Below, piece after piece: positions 1 to 8,469 of a DNA stretch of 64,000 nucleotides. The notes below the pieces were generated by a model, which was not told the origin of the DNA, searched no databases, and saw only the letters and a list, made by a program, of their open reading frames with translations. Source of the stretch: Akkermansiaceae bacterium (GTDB lineage Bacteria > Verrucomicrobiota > Verrucomicrobiia > Verrucomicrobiales > Akkermansiaceae); the NCBI GenBank assembly GCA_017798145.1, contig CP059069.1, forward strand, positions 2,155,226-2,219,225, given 5' to 3'. Positions within the stretch are counted from its first letter, which is position 1; each line of letters opens with the position of its first letter. Both the position numbers and the translations under genes were made by a program.

Positions 1-727
1 TGGCTCCCATGATGGAGACCTCATCGACGGCGCGGTTGCCGGGTGCGGTGCCGCTGACAACCCATGCGCTTTCCCGGCCGAGCCGCTGGAGGATTTCGGC
101 GAAGGCCGGGCAGAGAGATCGGTCGGAAACGCCGACGAGCTGGCACTCGGGGCGGGCGGGGTTGAGCAGAGGGCCGATGAGATTGAAAATGCTGCGGTGC
201 CCGGCGGCGGCGAGCTGTTTCCTCACGCCCGCGACGGCCTTGAAGGCGGGGTGGTAGTTCGGCGCGAACAGGAAACCGACGCCCGCCTTTTCAAGGCAAT
301 GGCGGAAACCCTCCGGCGGCAGGTCGATGCGGACACCGAGCGCTTCGAGGACGTCCGCGCCGCCGCTTTTCGAGGTGATGCCGCGGTTGCCGTGCTTCAC
401 GACCACCGCCCCGGCAGCTGCGGCGATGAACATGGCGGTGGTGGAGACGTTGAAGAGGTTGAGCTGGTCGCCGCCGGTGCCGCAAACATCCAGGGTGGGT
501 CCGCCGAGATCCAAGCCCCCGGTCATGGGATCGACCGCGTGCTCCAGGAAGGCCTCGACGAATCCCGCGATCTCTGCGGGGGTTTCACCCTTTTTCGAGA
601 GTGCGAGCAGCAACCGGGCTTTCTTTTCATCCGGCACCGAGGTGTCCAGCAAGAGGTTCGCCGCGACTTCGATTTCGCGGCTGCCTAGTTCCTCGCGGTT
701 TTCGAGATGTTTGATCAGGGCGTCCAT
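1..727 (-). CDS. trpD: Anthranilate phosphoribosyltransferase, N-terminal part
   Basis: The frame runs open from an ATG at 727 to the window edge, so the gene is cut at its 3' end (242 codons visible). TrpD transfers phosphoribose from PRPP to anthranilate in tryptophan synthesis in the cytoplasm. The translation shows the family's CGTGGD phosphate-binding loop, then FNVST, the KHGNRGITSKSGGADVLEALG segment and the NLIGPLLNPARP segment, in the usual order. The start is fixed by the typical helical N-terminus (MDALIKHLE) and an AGGATC purine stretch just upstream. No other trp gene is visible upstream, so operon membership can only be judged from sequence to the left. Confidence 0.95.
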   Translation of the reverse strand, partial: MDALIKHLENREELGSREIEVAANLLLDTSVPDEKKARLLLALSKKGETPAEIAGFVEAFLEHAVDPMTGGLDLGGPTLDVCGTGGDQLNLFNVSTTAMFIAAAAGAVVVKHGNRGITSKSGGADVLEALGVRIDLPPEGFRHCLEKAGVGFLFAPNYHPAFKAVAGVRKQLAAAGHRSIFNLIGPLLNPARPECQLVGVSDRSLCPAFAEILQRLGRESAWVVSGTAPGNRAVDEVSIMGA

Positions 728-1140
728 ATCCGGATCCTAACCACGTAGCGGGAAATCCGAAACGAAGAAATGGCGTTTTCTGAGCCCGGCGGGGATGGCT
801 TGATTCTCACGGATACGATGCGGGGATGCTCGGATGCGGGGGACGTAGGATTGGATTGATTCGCTCAATCATAACCGCTTGGGCTGCAAAGCCTTGGTTC
901 GGAGCGTGCCGCCCATACGCTTCTCGCTCTGAAAAAGTTGCTTTCGGTGGAAGCAGGGTGGGCTTATCCCGCTACGACTAGGAACCCATTCAAGATAGGG
1001 CGGATTATTCTACCCAACAGGGTGCCGGAGAAAATTCGGATGCTTTGCCCTAGCCAAGGCATCATTCGAATACGCCCCCCATGATCATCGAAAGAAAATA
1101 TCTGATCCCCTACCGAAGGAACCCTGACACCAGAACAAGA
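728..1140. other. Intergenic stretch, no gene seen
   Basis: About 410 bases between the trpD start and the terminator of the next gene. No reading frame of convincing length or composition and no RNA gene that I recognise. It should hold the trpD promoter, but no clear -35/-10 pair stands out. Confidence 0.5.
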
Positions 1141-1171
1141 AAGCTCCCCGAGGACATCCGCGGGGAGCTTT
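1141..1171 (-). terminator. Rho-independent terminator of PEP-CTERM gene
   Basis: A GC-rich stem (AAGCTCCCCG...CGGGGAGCTT) with a short loop lies 23 bases past the stop of the minus-strand gene that ends at 1194. The minus strand continues with only a short T run, so it is a compact terminator. Confidence 0.75.
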
Positions 1172-1193
1172 GGATGAATTCTGTTTTCCGAGA

Positions 1194-2051
1194 CTAGGCC
1201 TTGCGGCGTCGAACCAGCATGAGGCTGCTCACTCCAATCAGAAGCATGATGCTGGATGATGGTTCTGGGATCGCAGTTCCTTGGAATTCGAAGCCGGAAC
1301 CCAGTTTCATGTTCCCGCCGCCGATCACCCTGCCTGTGAAGGCTACCTCGCCGAGCCTGATCTCTGATTTCGAGTTCGGCGCAATCACGGTTCCGGAGAA
1401 CTTCATGAAGTTTTTGTCATCGGATTTGTGCAGGTCGAAGTTGTTGTCCCCGCTGTAATACCAGATCACATTGTCAACCGCGAGGTTGTTGAGGATGAGA
1501 TCCGCTTCCTTGAACTCGAAATCCTCGCTGACGCGAATGATGAACTGATCCATGCCACCCACACGACCGTTGAGCGTGAAATTTTCACCATCTAGGTCGA
1601 TCTGTTTGAAATCGAGAACGGTGAGGCTCTTTGTAGAGTTGAACGAGAAGGCGCTGCTCTGCTTGTTGTAGGAATTGGTGGCTGTCAGGCCGTTCAGGTA
1701 AGTCACGTAGTTCGCAACATCAATATTCGCCTGGTTGATGGCGCTGTTAATGGATGCCGAACTCTTGATACCTCCCGAGGGATTCAAGCCGCTTCCGCCG
1801 GAGATGGTGCCGCCGGTATGGCGGAAGATCGTGCCGTCAAACGTACTGGACTCCTTCCCGGCATCCAGTTCCGCACCATTTGAAATGGCAACTTGTCCGA
1901 ATAATTGGTTCGCGTCCTTGAGTTCGATTGTTCCTCCATTGAGGGCGAAGATGTCATAGTTTGCAGCTGCTCCCAAGGATTGGGCATTTGCCGATGATGC
2001 GCACAGCGCGAATATAGGAGCCACGATTAGCCCAGTGATTTTGTTTCTCAT
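1194..2051 (-). CDS. PEP-CTERM sorting-signal surface protein
   Basis: A 285-residue exported protein. Residues 1-23 form a signal peptide ending SANA-QS. The body is beta-rich with the pattern FSGTVIAPNSKSEI...GRVIGGGNM, which resembles choice-of-anchor A type domains. The C-terminus is a canonical PEP-CTERM signal: IPEPSSS, a hydrophobic helix (SIMLLIGVSSLMLV) and RRRKA. In this family the tail is recognised by an exosortase, which sends the protein to the cell surface or matrix; no exosortase is visible here. It is a single-gene unit with its own terminator and a G-rich tract before the start. The adhesive or matrix role is inferred from the family only. Confidence 0.85.
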   Translation of the reverse strand: MRNKITGLIVAPIFALCASSANAQSLGAAANYDIFALNGGTIELKDANQLFGQVAISNGAELDAGKESSTFDGTIFRHTGGTISGGSGLNPSGGIKSSASINSAINQANIDVANYVTYLNGLTATNSYNKQSSAFSFNSTKSLTVLDFKQIDLDGENFTLNGRVGGMDQFIIRVSEDFEFKEADLILNNLAVDNVIWYYSGDNNFDLHKSDDKNFMKFSGTVIAPNSKSEIRLGEVAFTGRVIGGGNMKLGSGFEFQGTAIPEPSSSIMLLIGVSSLMLVRRRKA

Positions 2052-2079
2052 GTAGTGGGGGGGTAGGGGGGGGGGGTAT
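2052..2079 (-). promoter_or_regulatory. Poly-G/poly-C leader of PEP-CTERM gene
   Basis: Directly upstream of the start codon the plus strand carries runs of 7 and 11 G (2057-2063 and 2066-2076), so the transcript leader would contain long C tracts. A similar C-tract leader precedes the second PEP-CTERM gene. The function is unknown; slippage or a folded G/C structure is possible. Confidence 0.4.
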
Positions 2080-2326
2080 TAAAACCATCAAATAAATGCC
2101 CCATCAGAACGCCGAATGCTAGCAAATCCCAATTTAATTCATTGATATTGATAATCATTAAATATCTGATAAATGCCGGAAACCCTTATGCATAAAGGGA
2201 TTCAGGCCCCAATCGCTCATGCCCTAGAGTTCGATGGACAATGAATATAAATTTTAATTTTATTTTCGTAATTCTTTACCAAAATGCAGACATGACTTCG
2301 CTTGGATACCATACACTCTTAAGCGT
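2080..2326. other. AT-rich intergenic stretch
   Basis: AT-rich (for example 2135-2290) compared with its neighbours. It probably holds promoters for the PEP-CTERM gene on the minus strand. No coding frame seen. Confidence 0.4.
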
Positions 2327-2430
2327 TTTCACATTGCTCCGGCAGGTGAAGCGCAAGATCCCGGTGGCGCGTGCAGCGCATCTGTGATTTCCTGCCGTCC
2401 GGATTCCCCAACGCAAACCGCTCAAACCAT
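2327..2430 (+). repeat. Left direct repeat flanking the toxin-antitoxin/NTPase insert
   Basis: About 100 bases nearly identical to 7501-7602, starting TTTCACATTGCTCCGGCAGG and ending near AACGCAAA. The right copy is the leader of the Hsp33-like gene. After the left copy, the bases near 2440-2465 still weakly resemble the first codons of that gene, as if this copy once carried the gene start and decayed. Confidence 0.8.
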
Positions 2431-2554
2431 GTTGTTGTTCCGAAGATCTTGAAATGAATCAATCCGGCGCAGTCCACCCCGGAAGGACAAAGTCAATCTT
2501 CGGTCGAAGTTTCCATATTTGACAGCAAGCCAGTAAACCAGCTAGCTTCCTCTC

Positions 2555-2788
2555 ATGAAAACGACCATCGACCTACCGCCAGATCTGGTGCGGGAAATGA
2601 AACTCCGTGCCGTCCACGAAGGCCGGAAGCTCAAGGATGTCGCGGCAGATCTCCTCAAGCGCGGACTCAGAGCGGGAAACTCTAAACCAGCCTCCCTCAG
2701 CCCGAAGGATTTCCTCCTCTCCGCCCCTGCCTCCGCCCCGGAGATGACTCCTGAGCGCGTCCGCCAAATCCTAGAGGAAACCCCATGA
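2555..2788 (+). CDS. Ribbon-helix-helix type antitoxin (VapB-like)
   Basis: A 77-residue protein opening MKTTIDLPPDLVREMKLRAVHEG, the beta-strand plus helix pattern of ribbon-helix-helix DNA-binding antitoxins (residues 1-45). The rest (KPASLSPKDFLLS...MTPERVRQILEETP) would be the toxin-binding tail. It overlaps the PIN-domain gene by four bases (ATGA), the usual layout of type II antitoxin-toxin pairs. In such systems the antitoxin neutralises the toxin and represses its own promoter. No operator palindrome was obvious. The VapB assignment rests mainly on the partner. Confidence 0.8.
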   Translation: MKTTIDLPPDLVREMKLRAVHEGRKLKDVAADLLKRGLRAGNSKPASLSPKDFLLSAPASAPEMTPERVRQILEETP

Positions 2789-3189
2789 GCTGGCTCCTTG
2801 ATGTGAACATCCTTCTCGCCAGCCGCTGGCAAACCCATGCGGATCACGAGGCAGTCCGGGAATGGCTCGATGCACAACCGGAGTTCCACACCACCCCGAT
2901 CGTCGAGCTCGGCTTCATGCGTGTAAGCCTCAGCCCTGCGTATTCGGCCAGTTGGAAAGATGCCCACCGTTCCCTCAGCAGCCTTCTCGACCGCCCATCC
3001 CATCTTTTCCTCCCGGACGATGTCAGCGCCACAGACTCTCCCGAATCGAGCTACAAAGACTCAACCGACGCGCATCTAGTTCGCCTCGCGGAGCGCCACG
3101 GACTAAAGCTCGCAACCCTTGACGCTGCCCTTGCTTCCAAGACCTGGGCAAAACGATGCGCAATCAATCCGATAGCAAAAGTGGAGTGA
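2785..3189 (+). CDS. PIN-domain toxin (VapC-like)
   Basis: A 134-residue protein with PIN-domain features: an acidic start motif LLDVNILLA (Asp at about residue 6), TTPIVELGFMRV with the conserved Glu near residue 42, and the late acidic motif TDAHLVRLAERHGLKLATLD. VapC toxins are Mg-dependent ribonucleases that cut tRNA or rRNA. It starts inside the stop of the antitoxin and its 3' end overlaps the next large gene by 34 bases, so the three genes are probably translated together. That coupling to a large NTPase is unusual and suggests one functional unit or defence module. Confidence 0.85.
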   Translation: MSWLLDVNILLASRWQTHADHEAVREWLDAQPEFHTTPIVELGFMRVSLSPAYSASWKDAHRSLSSLLDRPSHLFLPDDVSATDSPESSYKDSTDAHLVRLAERHGLKLATLDAALASKTWAKRCAINPIAKVE

Positions 3190-6100
3190 TCGAACGCACT
3201 TTCAAAGACATCCCTGAAGGGAAAATCGAGGAGGTAGATCAAGAATCTTACCTGGCAAGTCTCGCCTATTCCGCAGGCATAACGTGGAAGGATCTTCTTC
3301 TTTCAAAGCGTGTATTGATCATCTCAGAGGCGGGTAGCGGAAAGACCTATGAGTGCCGCGAAAAGTGCAAGCAGCTTTGGGACACAGGAGAGCCTGCATT
3401 TCTTCTGGAACTCGCCTCACTCGCGAACAGCGACTTGCGCACGATGCTTTCTTTCGAAGAAGAAGCGCGCCTCGATCAGTGGCTCTCATCGCAGTCGGAG
3501 GTGGCTACATTTTTCCTGGATTCATATGATGAGCTAGAACTCACCCTCGGTTCATTCGAGCAAGCTCTCAAGAGGCTGGCGAAATCGATCAACGGTCAGC
3601 TAGGTCGGGCGCGAATCGTGATCACCACTCGTCCGATACCATTCGACGAACAGTTGGTGCGTAAAACCCTACCGGTTCCACCGACAAAGGAAGAAGTCGA
3701 AGTGAGCGGCGAGTCGTTTGCCAAAATCGCTCTGCACGGAACGAAGGAGAAAGCCCAAGAAATAGGAGCGGAGAAGCCAGCTTCCGATTGGAGAACAGTG
3801 GCACTCCTTCCGCTTTCCGAGAGTCAGATCTTGAAATTTGCGGAGTTCCAAGGTGTCACCGATCCGGACGAACTTCTCAAAGATCTGAAGAAGCGGAACG
3901 CCTTGGATTTTGCCAAGCGCCCTCAGGATTTGATCGAGTTGAGCGCTGACTGGCGGGATTTCAAGCGCATCCGAACCCACAAGGAGCAGGTCGCCGGAAA
4001 CGTAAGAATCAAGTTAAAGCCGAGAACAGACAGGCCGGAGCCAGCCGAGCTGTCCATTGAAAAAGCGATGGATGGTGCGAGCCGGATTGCACTGGCGATG
4101 ATGCTAACGCGCCGCCTTACGATCAGGCACAGTGTGGAGTCAGATCGCGGAGGTGCAGATGTTGCCTTCGACCCTGGTGTGATCCTGCCGGAATGGACGG
4201 ATATGGAGGTGAAAGCCTTGCTAGAGCGTCCCCTATTCGGTTTTGCTTCATATGGACGTGTTCGTTTCCATCACCGATCGGTTGCCGAGTTCCTCGCATC
4301 TGAACGGCTGCGTTCGTTACGGGCGCAGAGCATGTCTGCCAATGCACTCAAACGGCTGATTTTTATCGAGACGAAGGGAAAAATGATAGTTCGCCACTCG
4401 AAAAGAGCGATTGCTGGCTGGCTCGCTCTTTCGGAACCGATGGTTTTCGAAATCCTGAAGGAAAATGAGCCCGAGATATTATTCAACGAAGGCGATCCTG
4501 AATCGTTAACCGCATTACAGCGAACCCAAGCTTTGGGCACGTTCGTCAATCGCTATTGCAGAGGTGGATGGCGTGGTCTCAACATTCCCGGCATACAAAT
4601 ACACCGCTTTGCTTCTGCCGACCTCGCGGGAGAGATCAACCACTTGTGGCAGGAAGGGATAGAGAATTCTGAGATTCGAGAAATCCTGCTACAGCTGATT
4701 GAGTTGGGTCAGATTGCGGATTGCTCCGATATCGCATACGAATGTGCAGCCGATCCGAAATGTGAAACCGGGGAACGCTTGGCGGGAATTAACGCATTAG
4801 CTGCGCTAAATGATGCAAGGCTTGCAGATTTGGTGGCAAAAATAGCTGACGGTTCATCCGGTTGGTCCGAGAGGTTTGCAAGGATTGCGGTAATCCGGCT
4901 CTTTCCTGCGAATATGAGCGTCGCTCAGATGTTCAAAATCCTCCCACGGATGAAATCGGCGGAGGGACGGATAGGTGACCTCAGTTGGCACCTTCCCCGG
5001 GTGATTTCGGAAACCGATTGGCAACCTGGTGAGTTGGAGTCGATACGGGATGGCTTGGACGAATTGATCTCCGAAGATTTCCGCTGGGAGGAAACTTGGC
5101 CTCACTACTTTTCGAGTAGATCCCACCTGAGTGGACTTCTCGCAGCAGCCTGCCTGAGAGGGCTAAGGGGCGAAGTGACGACCGAATGGTTACTAGCAAG
5201 TGTCAAAGCTCTTTCCCTGGCAAATCACCATGATCCACACAAAGAGGTGTTTCCAGAGCTGACGAAAGCCTTGAACAGTCTCCCAGCGGATCAGAGCTGT
5301 AAGTTATTCTGGGAAACGGATGCCTTTTTCCAATCTCTTCATTCCCGTAGTCTGCCTTGGGAGCGATTTTCTGCTACGCGACTACGATGGACTATTCATA
5401 TAAACCAGGAAAGAGATCTCGTTTGGATAGATCGAAGTTTGTCAGACATCAATCGCCCCAATGATGAACGTGCGGTGGTTCTGGAGGCCGCGTTGCGATT
5501 GGGAAGAGGTGGAGATGAATTATCCCGTCGAACAAGTGAGCTTAAGTCATATGTAAAAGACCTCCCCGAGCTTTGCGATAGGATCGATGAGTGGTTCATA
5601 AAAGCGACGGCGCATACCGAACCCGAAGAATGGGAAATCGAACAAGAAAAATGGGATAGGGAAGCCGAGGAGCAAGAAGCCAAAGATCTCGCGAGCTGGC
5701 AGGAATTCTGGAAATCGGTTTCAGAAGACCATGAGAACGCATTTTCCGACGGAAAAGCGGGCAATACAGCATACAACTTGTGGCACGCCATGAGCCGAGC
5801 TGGCAGCAGGGGAAGGGAATCCGGCTGGAACCGCCAATTCATCCAACAGTTTCTCGGAAAGGAGGTAGCCGACCGTCTAAGAAAGGCATTGATGAGCGAA
5901 TGGCGCAAATATTTGCCCACCCTCAAGAGCGAACGGCCAGAAGATGCGAAGGGAACCTACCTTGTAATCTGGGAACTTGGGCTCGCGGGGATTTATGCCG
6001 AGTCCGAAGATCCCGAATGGGCAAAGAAAATTTCCGGCGAAGAAGCGCGCTTGGCAGCGCGGTATGCTACGATTGAACTCAACAGCTTGCCTAGTTGGAT

Positions 6101-7496
6101 GGACGCTTTGGTGAAAGAGCATGTAGCCGAAGTCGAAGGAGTAATTGGGGGTGAATTGGCTACAGAACTCAGCGAAAAGACGGCGGCGCACTTCCATTCC
6201 ATGCTGCTTCAGAACATCGGCCATTCAAGTGATGTAGTGATTTCGATCTTCCTGCCTCGGATCCGAGCATGGCTTGATGCACGGCCATCTCATTTGCCGG
6301 AGACTGAAATTGAAAAAGGTGAGATCGAGCGATTGAGGCAAGTAACCGAATTCTTAGCGAAACACGGTGATGTCGAAACGATATCGCATCTCTGTGAAAC
6401 GGCTCGAAAGCAGGTGGGAAGCGACCTCGTCAGTCCGTTTTCAAGGGTCTGGCTGCCGCTACTCATCCAGCTCGACGCGGCAGCAGGAGTGGACGCTTTG
6501 GCAAGGCGAGTTGAATCGGTCTCGCCGAGCCAGCGCAGCGAAGCCGTATTATTGATTGGGGCACTTTTCGGAGACCGCCGGGAAGGAATCGGTATCACCA
6601 AATCAAACTTCACTCCGAAGATCCTTCTGCAGTTGATGCGTTTGATCTACCAGCACGTCCGGCCAGAAGATGACGTCCATCATGTCGGTGCTTATTCTCC
6701 AGACGAAAGGGACAATGCCGAGCAAGGGCGAAACAACATCGTGAACGCTCTTCTATCCTCGAAAGGAGAGGATGGTTGGGCAATCAAACTGGAAATGGCA
6801 GCAGACCCACTCTGCGCTCACTTCAAGGATCGTATCGTAGCCATGGCCGAGGAAAGCTGGGCGGAAGAAATCGATGCGGATGCTTTCAACGACCAACAAG
6901 CTGTCGAACTCGATAAGACCGGTGAGGCTCCGCCCGCCACCAACGAAGCGATGTTCTCCATGATGGTGGATCGGCTTAGCGATCTGGACGAAATCCTCTT
7001 GCTGCCCGACTCACCGCGAGAGGCTTGGGCAGGGATCACACAGGAAAGAATCATGCGCCGAGAAATCGCCCGAACACTTTCCAACTTAGCGAATGGGAAA
7101 TACAAGATCGACCAAGAAGCCGTCACCGCCGACGAAAAGGAAACGGACATTCGCTTAAGTTCGAAAGTTTCAGAGCACGTGGCGGTCATTGAACTCAAGT
7201 TGGCCAATACCGGGCGCACAGCGAAAGATTTGTTGTCGTCTCTGGAAGAACAACTTGTAAAAAAATACATGGCCTCTGAGACGAGTCGGTCGGGCTGCCT
7301 CTTGATCACATTGGCCAAAGAACGGGAATGGGAGCATCCCACCGATGGATCGATGATCAATTTCTCGCAACTGGTCGAACTCCTCAAAACTGAAGCGGAA
7401 CGGATTACCTCAAAACTCGGAGGTGCGCTTCGCTTGCATGTTCACGCTTTGGATCTCCGGCCTCGGCTGCCAAAGGAATCGGCGAAGAAAAAATAG
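3156..7496 (+). CDS. STAND/NACHT-like NTPase with C-terminal nuclease motif
   Basis: A 1446-residue cytoplasmic protein. Residues 53-64 (VLIISEAGSGKT) are a Walker A loop, 119-126 (FFLDSYDE) a Walker B, and RIVITTRP near 153-160 a sensor strand: the P-loop arrangement of NACHT/STAND signalling ATPases. Residues ~400-1250 are helical, repeat-like sequence. Near the C-terminus D1331, E1346 and K1348 (DIRL...VIELKL) match a PD-(D/E)XK nuclease core. NTPase, helical sensor and nuclease together is an architecture typical of anti-phage proteins. I do not recognise a named family. The annotated ATG lies inside the toxin gene; a GTG at 3186 is an alternative. Loss of the D-ExK residues in homologs would weaken the nuclease reading. 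Confidence 0.75.
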   Translation: MRNQSDSKSGVIERTFKDIPEGKIEEVDQESYLASLAYSAGITWKDLLLSKRVLIISEAGSGKTYECREKCKQLWDTGEPAFLLELASLANSDLRTMLSFEEEARLDQWLSSQSEVATFFLDSYDELELTLGSFEQALKRLAKSINGQLGRARIVITTRPIPFDEQLVRKTLPVPPTKEEVEVSGESFAKIALHGTKEKAQEIGAEKPASDWRTVALLPLSESQILKFAEFQGVTDPDELLKDLKKRNALDFAKRPQDLIELSADWRDFKRIRTHKEQVAGNVRIKLKPRTDRPEPAELSIEKAMDGASRIALAMMLTRRLTIRHSVESDRGGADVAFDPGVILPEWTDMEVKALLERPLFGFASYGRVRFHHRSVAEFLASERLRSLRAQSMSANALKRLIFIETKGKMIVRHSKRAIAGWLALSEPMVFEILKENEPEILFNEGDPESLTALQRTQALGTFVNRYCRGGWRGLNIPGIQIHRFASADLAGEINHLWQEGIENSEIREILLQLIELGQIADCSDIAYECAADPKCETGERLAGINALAALNDARLADLVAKIADGSSGWSERFARIAVIRLFPANMSVAQMFKILPRMKSAEGRIGDLSWHLPRVISETDWQPGELESIRDGLDELISEDFRWEETWPHYFSSRSHLSGLLAAACLRGLRGEVTTEWLLASVKALSLANHHDPHKEVFPELTKALNSLPADQSCKLFWETDAFFQSLHSRSLPWERFSATRLRWTIHINQERDLVWIDRSLSDINRPNDERAVVLEAALRLGRGGDELSRRTSELKSYVKDLPELCDRIDEWFIKATAHTEPEEWEIEQEKWDREAEEQEAKDLASWQEFWKSVSEDHENAFSDGKAGNTAYNLWHAMSRAGSRGRESGWNRQFIQQFLGKEVADRLRKALMSEWRKYLPTLKSERPEDAKGTYLVIWELGLAGIYAESEDPEWAKKISGEEARLAARYATIELNSLPSWMDALVKEHVAEVEGVIGGELATELSEKTAAHFHSMLLQNIGHSSDVVISIFLPRIRAWLDARPSHLPETEIEKGEIERLRQVTEFLAKHGDVETISHLCETARKQVGSDLVSPFSRVWLPLLIQLDAAAGVDALARRVESVSPSQRSEAVLLIGALFGDRREGIGITKSNFTPKILLQLMRLIYQHVRPEDDVHHVGAYSPDERDNAEQGRNNIVNALLSSKGEDGWAIKLEMAADPLCAHFKDRIVAMAEESWAEEIDADAFNDQQAVELDKTGEAPPATNEAMFSMMVDRLSDLDEILLLPDSPREAWAGITQERIMRREIARTLSNLANGKYKIDQEAVTADEKETDIRLSSKVSEHVAVIELKLANTGRTAKDLLSSLEEQLVKKYMASETSRSGCLLITLAKEREWEHPTDGSMINFSQLVELLKTEAERITSKLGGALRLHVHALDLRPRLPKESAKKK

Positions 7497-7500
7497 GCGG

Positions 7501-7602
7501 TTTCACATTGCTCCGGCAGGTGAAGCGCAAGATCCCGGTGGCGCGTGCAGCGCATCTGTGTTTTCCTGCCGTCCGGATCCCCCAACGCAAAACACCCAAA
7601 CC
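7501..7602 (+). repeat. Right direct repeat flanking the toxin-antitoxin/NTPase insert
   Basis: Second copy of the ~100-base repeat at 2327-2430, with only a few mismatches. It starts 4 bases after the NTPase stop and runs to just before the start of the Hsp33-like gene, whose leader it forms. Confidence 0.8.
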
Positions 7603-7614
7603 AAGCCGACATCC

Positions 7615-8373
7615 ATGCAGCCCGAAGACTTCACCAAAATCGAATCCATCTTCGTCCGTCACCGCAATTGCCTGCTGGTTCGCGGGCAGTTCACCGGGAT
7701 CTACACGGATCATTACATCCATCTCATGGAAAACGGGATCCGCTATCCGGCGGAGCTTGACCAGATGCTCAAGGACGCGTTGGCCATGCTCACGCTGCAC
7801 CTGACTGCTCGGCCATGGAACGAGACGATCGCATGGACGGCGAACCTCCGCGCACCCCGTATCAACCTTTTCGTCACCGGCTCCTCCAACGAGGCCTATG
7901 TGACAGGCAGGATATTCACCGAGGACATCCGGGAGCCCGACAGGAATTTCTTCTATTCCCAGACCACCGCGCCGACATCGCCGGAGCCCAGCCTATCGAC
8001 CATGGAGATCGATGGCCGCGACCCGGTCGCATGGATTTCGCAATTCTACGCGCAATCCGAACAGCGCCCGGCGCGGGCCTTCCGACTGCCGGACGAGAAT
8101 TTCGCGCTGATCGCCGCCCAGCCGGATGCCGATCTCGGGTGGCTGGAATCGCTCAATGGGGAACAGGTTGCGGAAATCACCGGAACTGAGGAAACCAACC
8201 TCCTAGAGACGCGCCCGTTCCGTTTCCACTGCGGCTGCACGGTCGAACGGATTCTCCCGATACTCGGCGGCTGGCGGGAAAGGAAGGACGAGCTTTTCCA
8301 TGGGGAGGAATCCATCACCGTCCAGTGCCCGCGCTGCGCCGCCAGCTACCTCATCACTCAGGACATGATCTGA
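7615..8373 (+). CDS. Hsp33-like redox chaperone
   Basis: A 252-residue protein. The C-terminus has the zinc-binding cysteine pattern of Hsp33: FHCGCTVERILPILGGW (CxC) followed about 40 residues on by CPRCAASYLI (CxxC). The N-terminal part (FVRHRNCLLVRGQFTGIY) fits the substrate-binding domain of that family. Hsp33 is a cytoplasmic holdase activated when oxidation frees the zinc. It is shorter than typical Hsp33 (about 290 residues). The frame is open upstream into the repeat, but the ATG at 7615 is the first with protein-like downstream sequence. The gene stands alone and follows the inserted island directly. Confidence 0.75.
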   Translation: MQPEDFTKIESIFVRHRNCLLVRGQFTGIYTDHYIHLMENGIRYPAELDQMLKDALAMLTLHLTARPWNETIAWTANLRAPRINLFVTGSSNEAYVTGRIFTEDIREPDRNFFYSQTTAPTSPEPSLSTMEIDGRDPVAWISQFYAQSEQRPARAFRLPDENFALIAAQPDADLGWLESLNGEQVAEITGTEETNLLETRPFRFHCGCTVERILPILGGWRERKDELFHGEESITVQCPRCAASYLITQDMI

Positions 8374-8469
8374 GTCTGACAGCGGCGCACCGGTACAGGG
8401 CCATCTCGCCAGATTCCTTGACATCTCCGGCAGCAAGCATCCAATGGTTGGAACCAAAGCGTTAAGGAC

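Noticed and set aside
728..1140. A riboswitch or small RNA upstream of trpD
   Set aside because: No recognisable aptamer core or strong conserved hairpin could be made out by eye.
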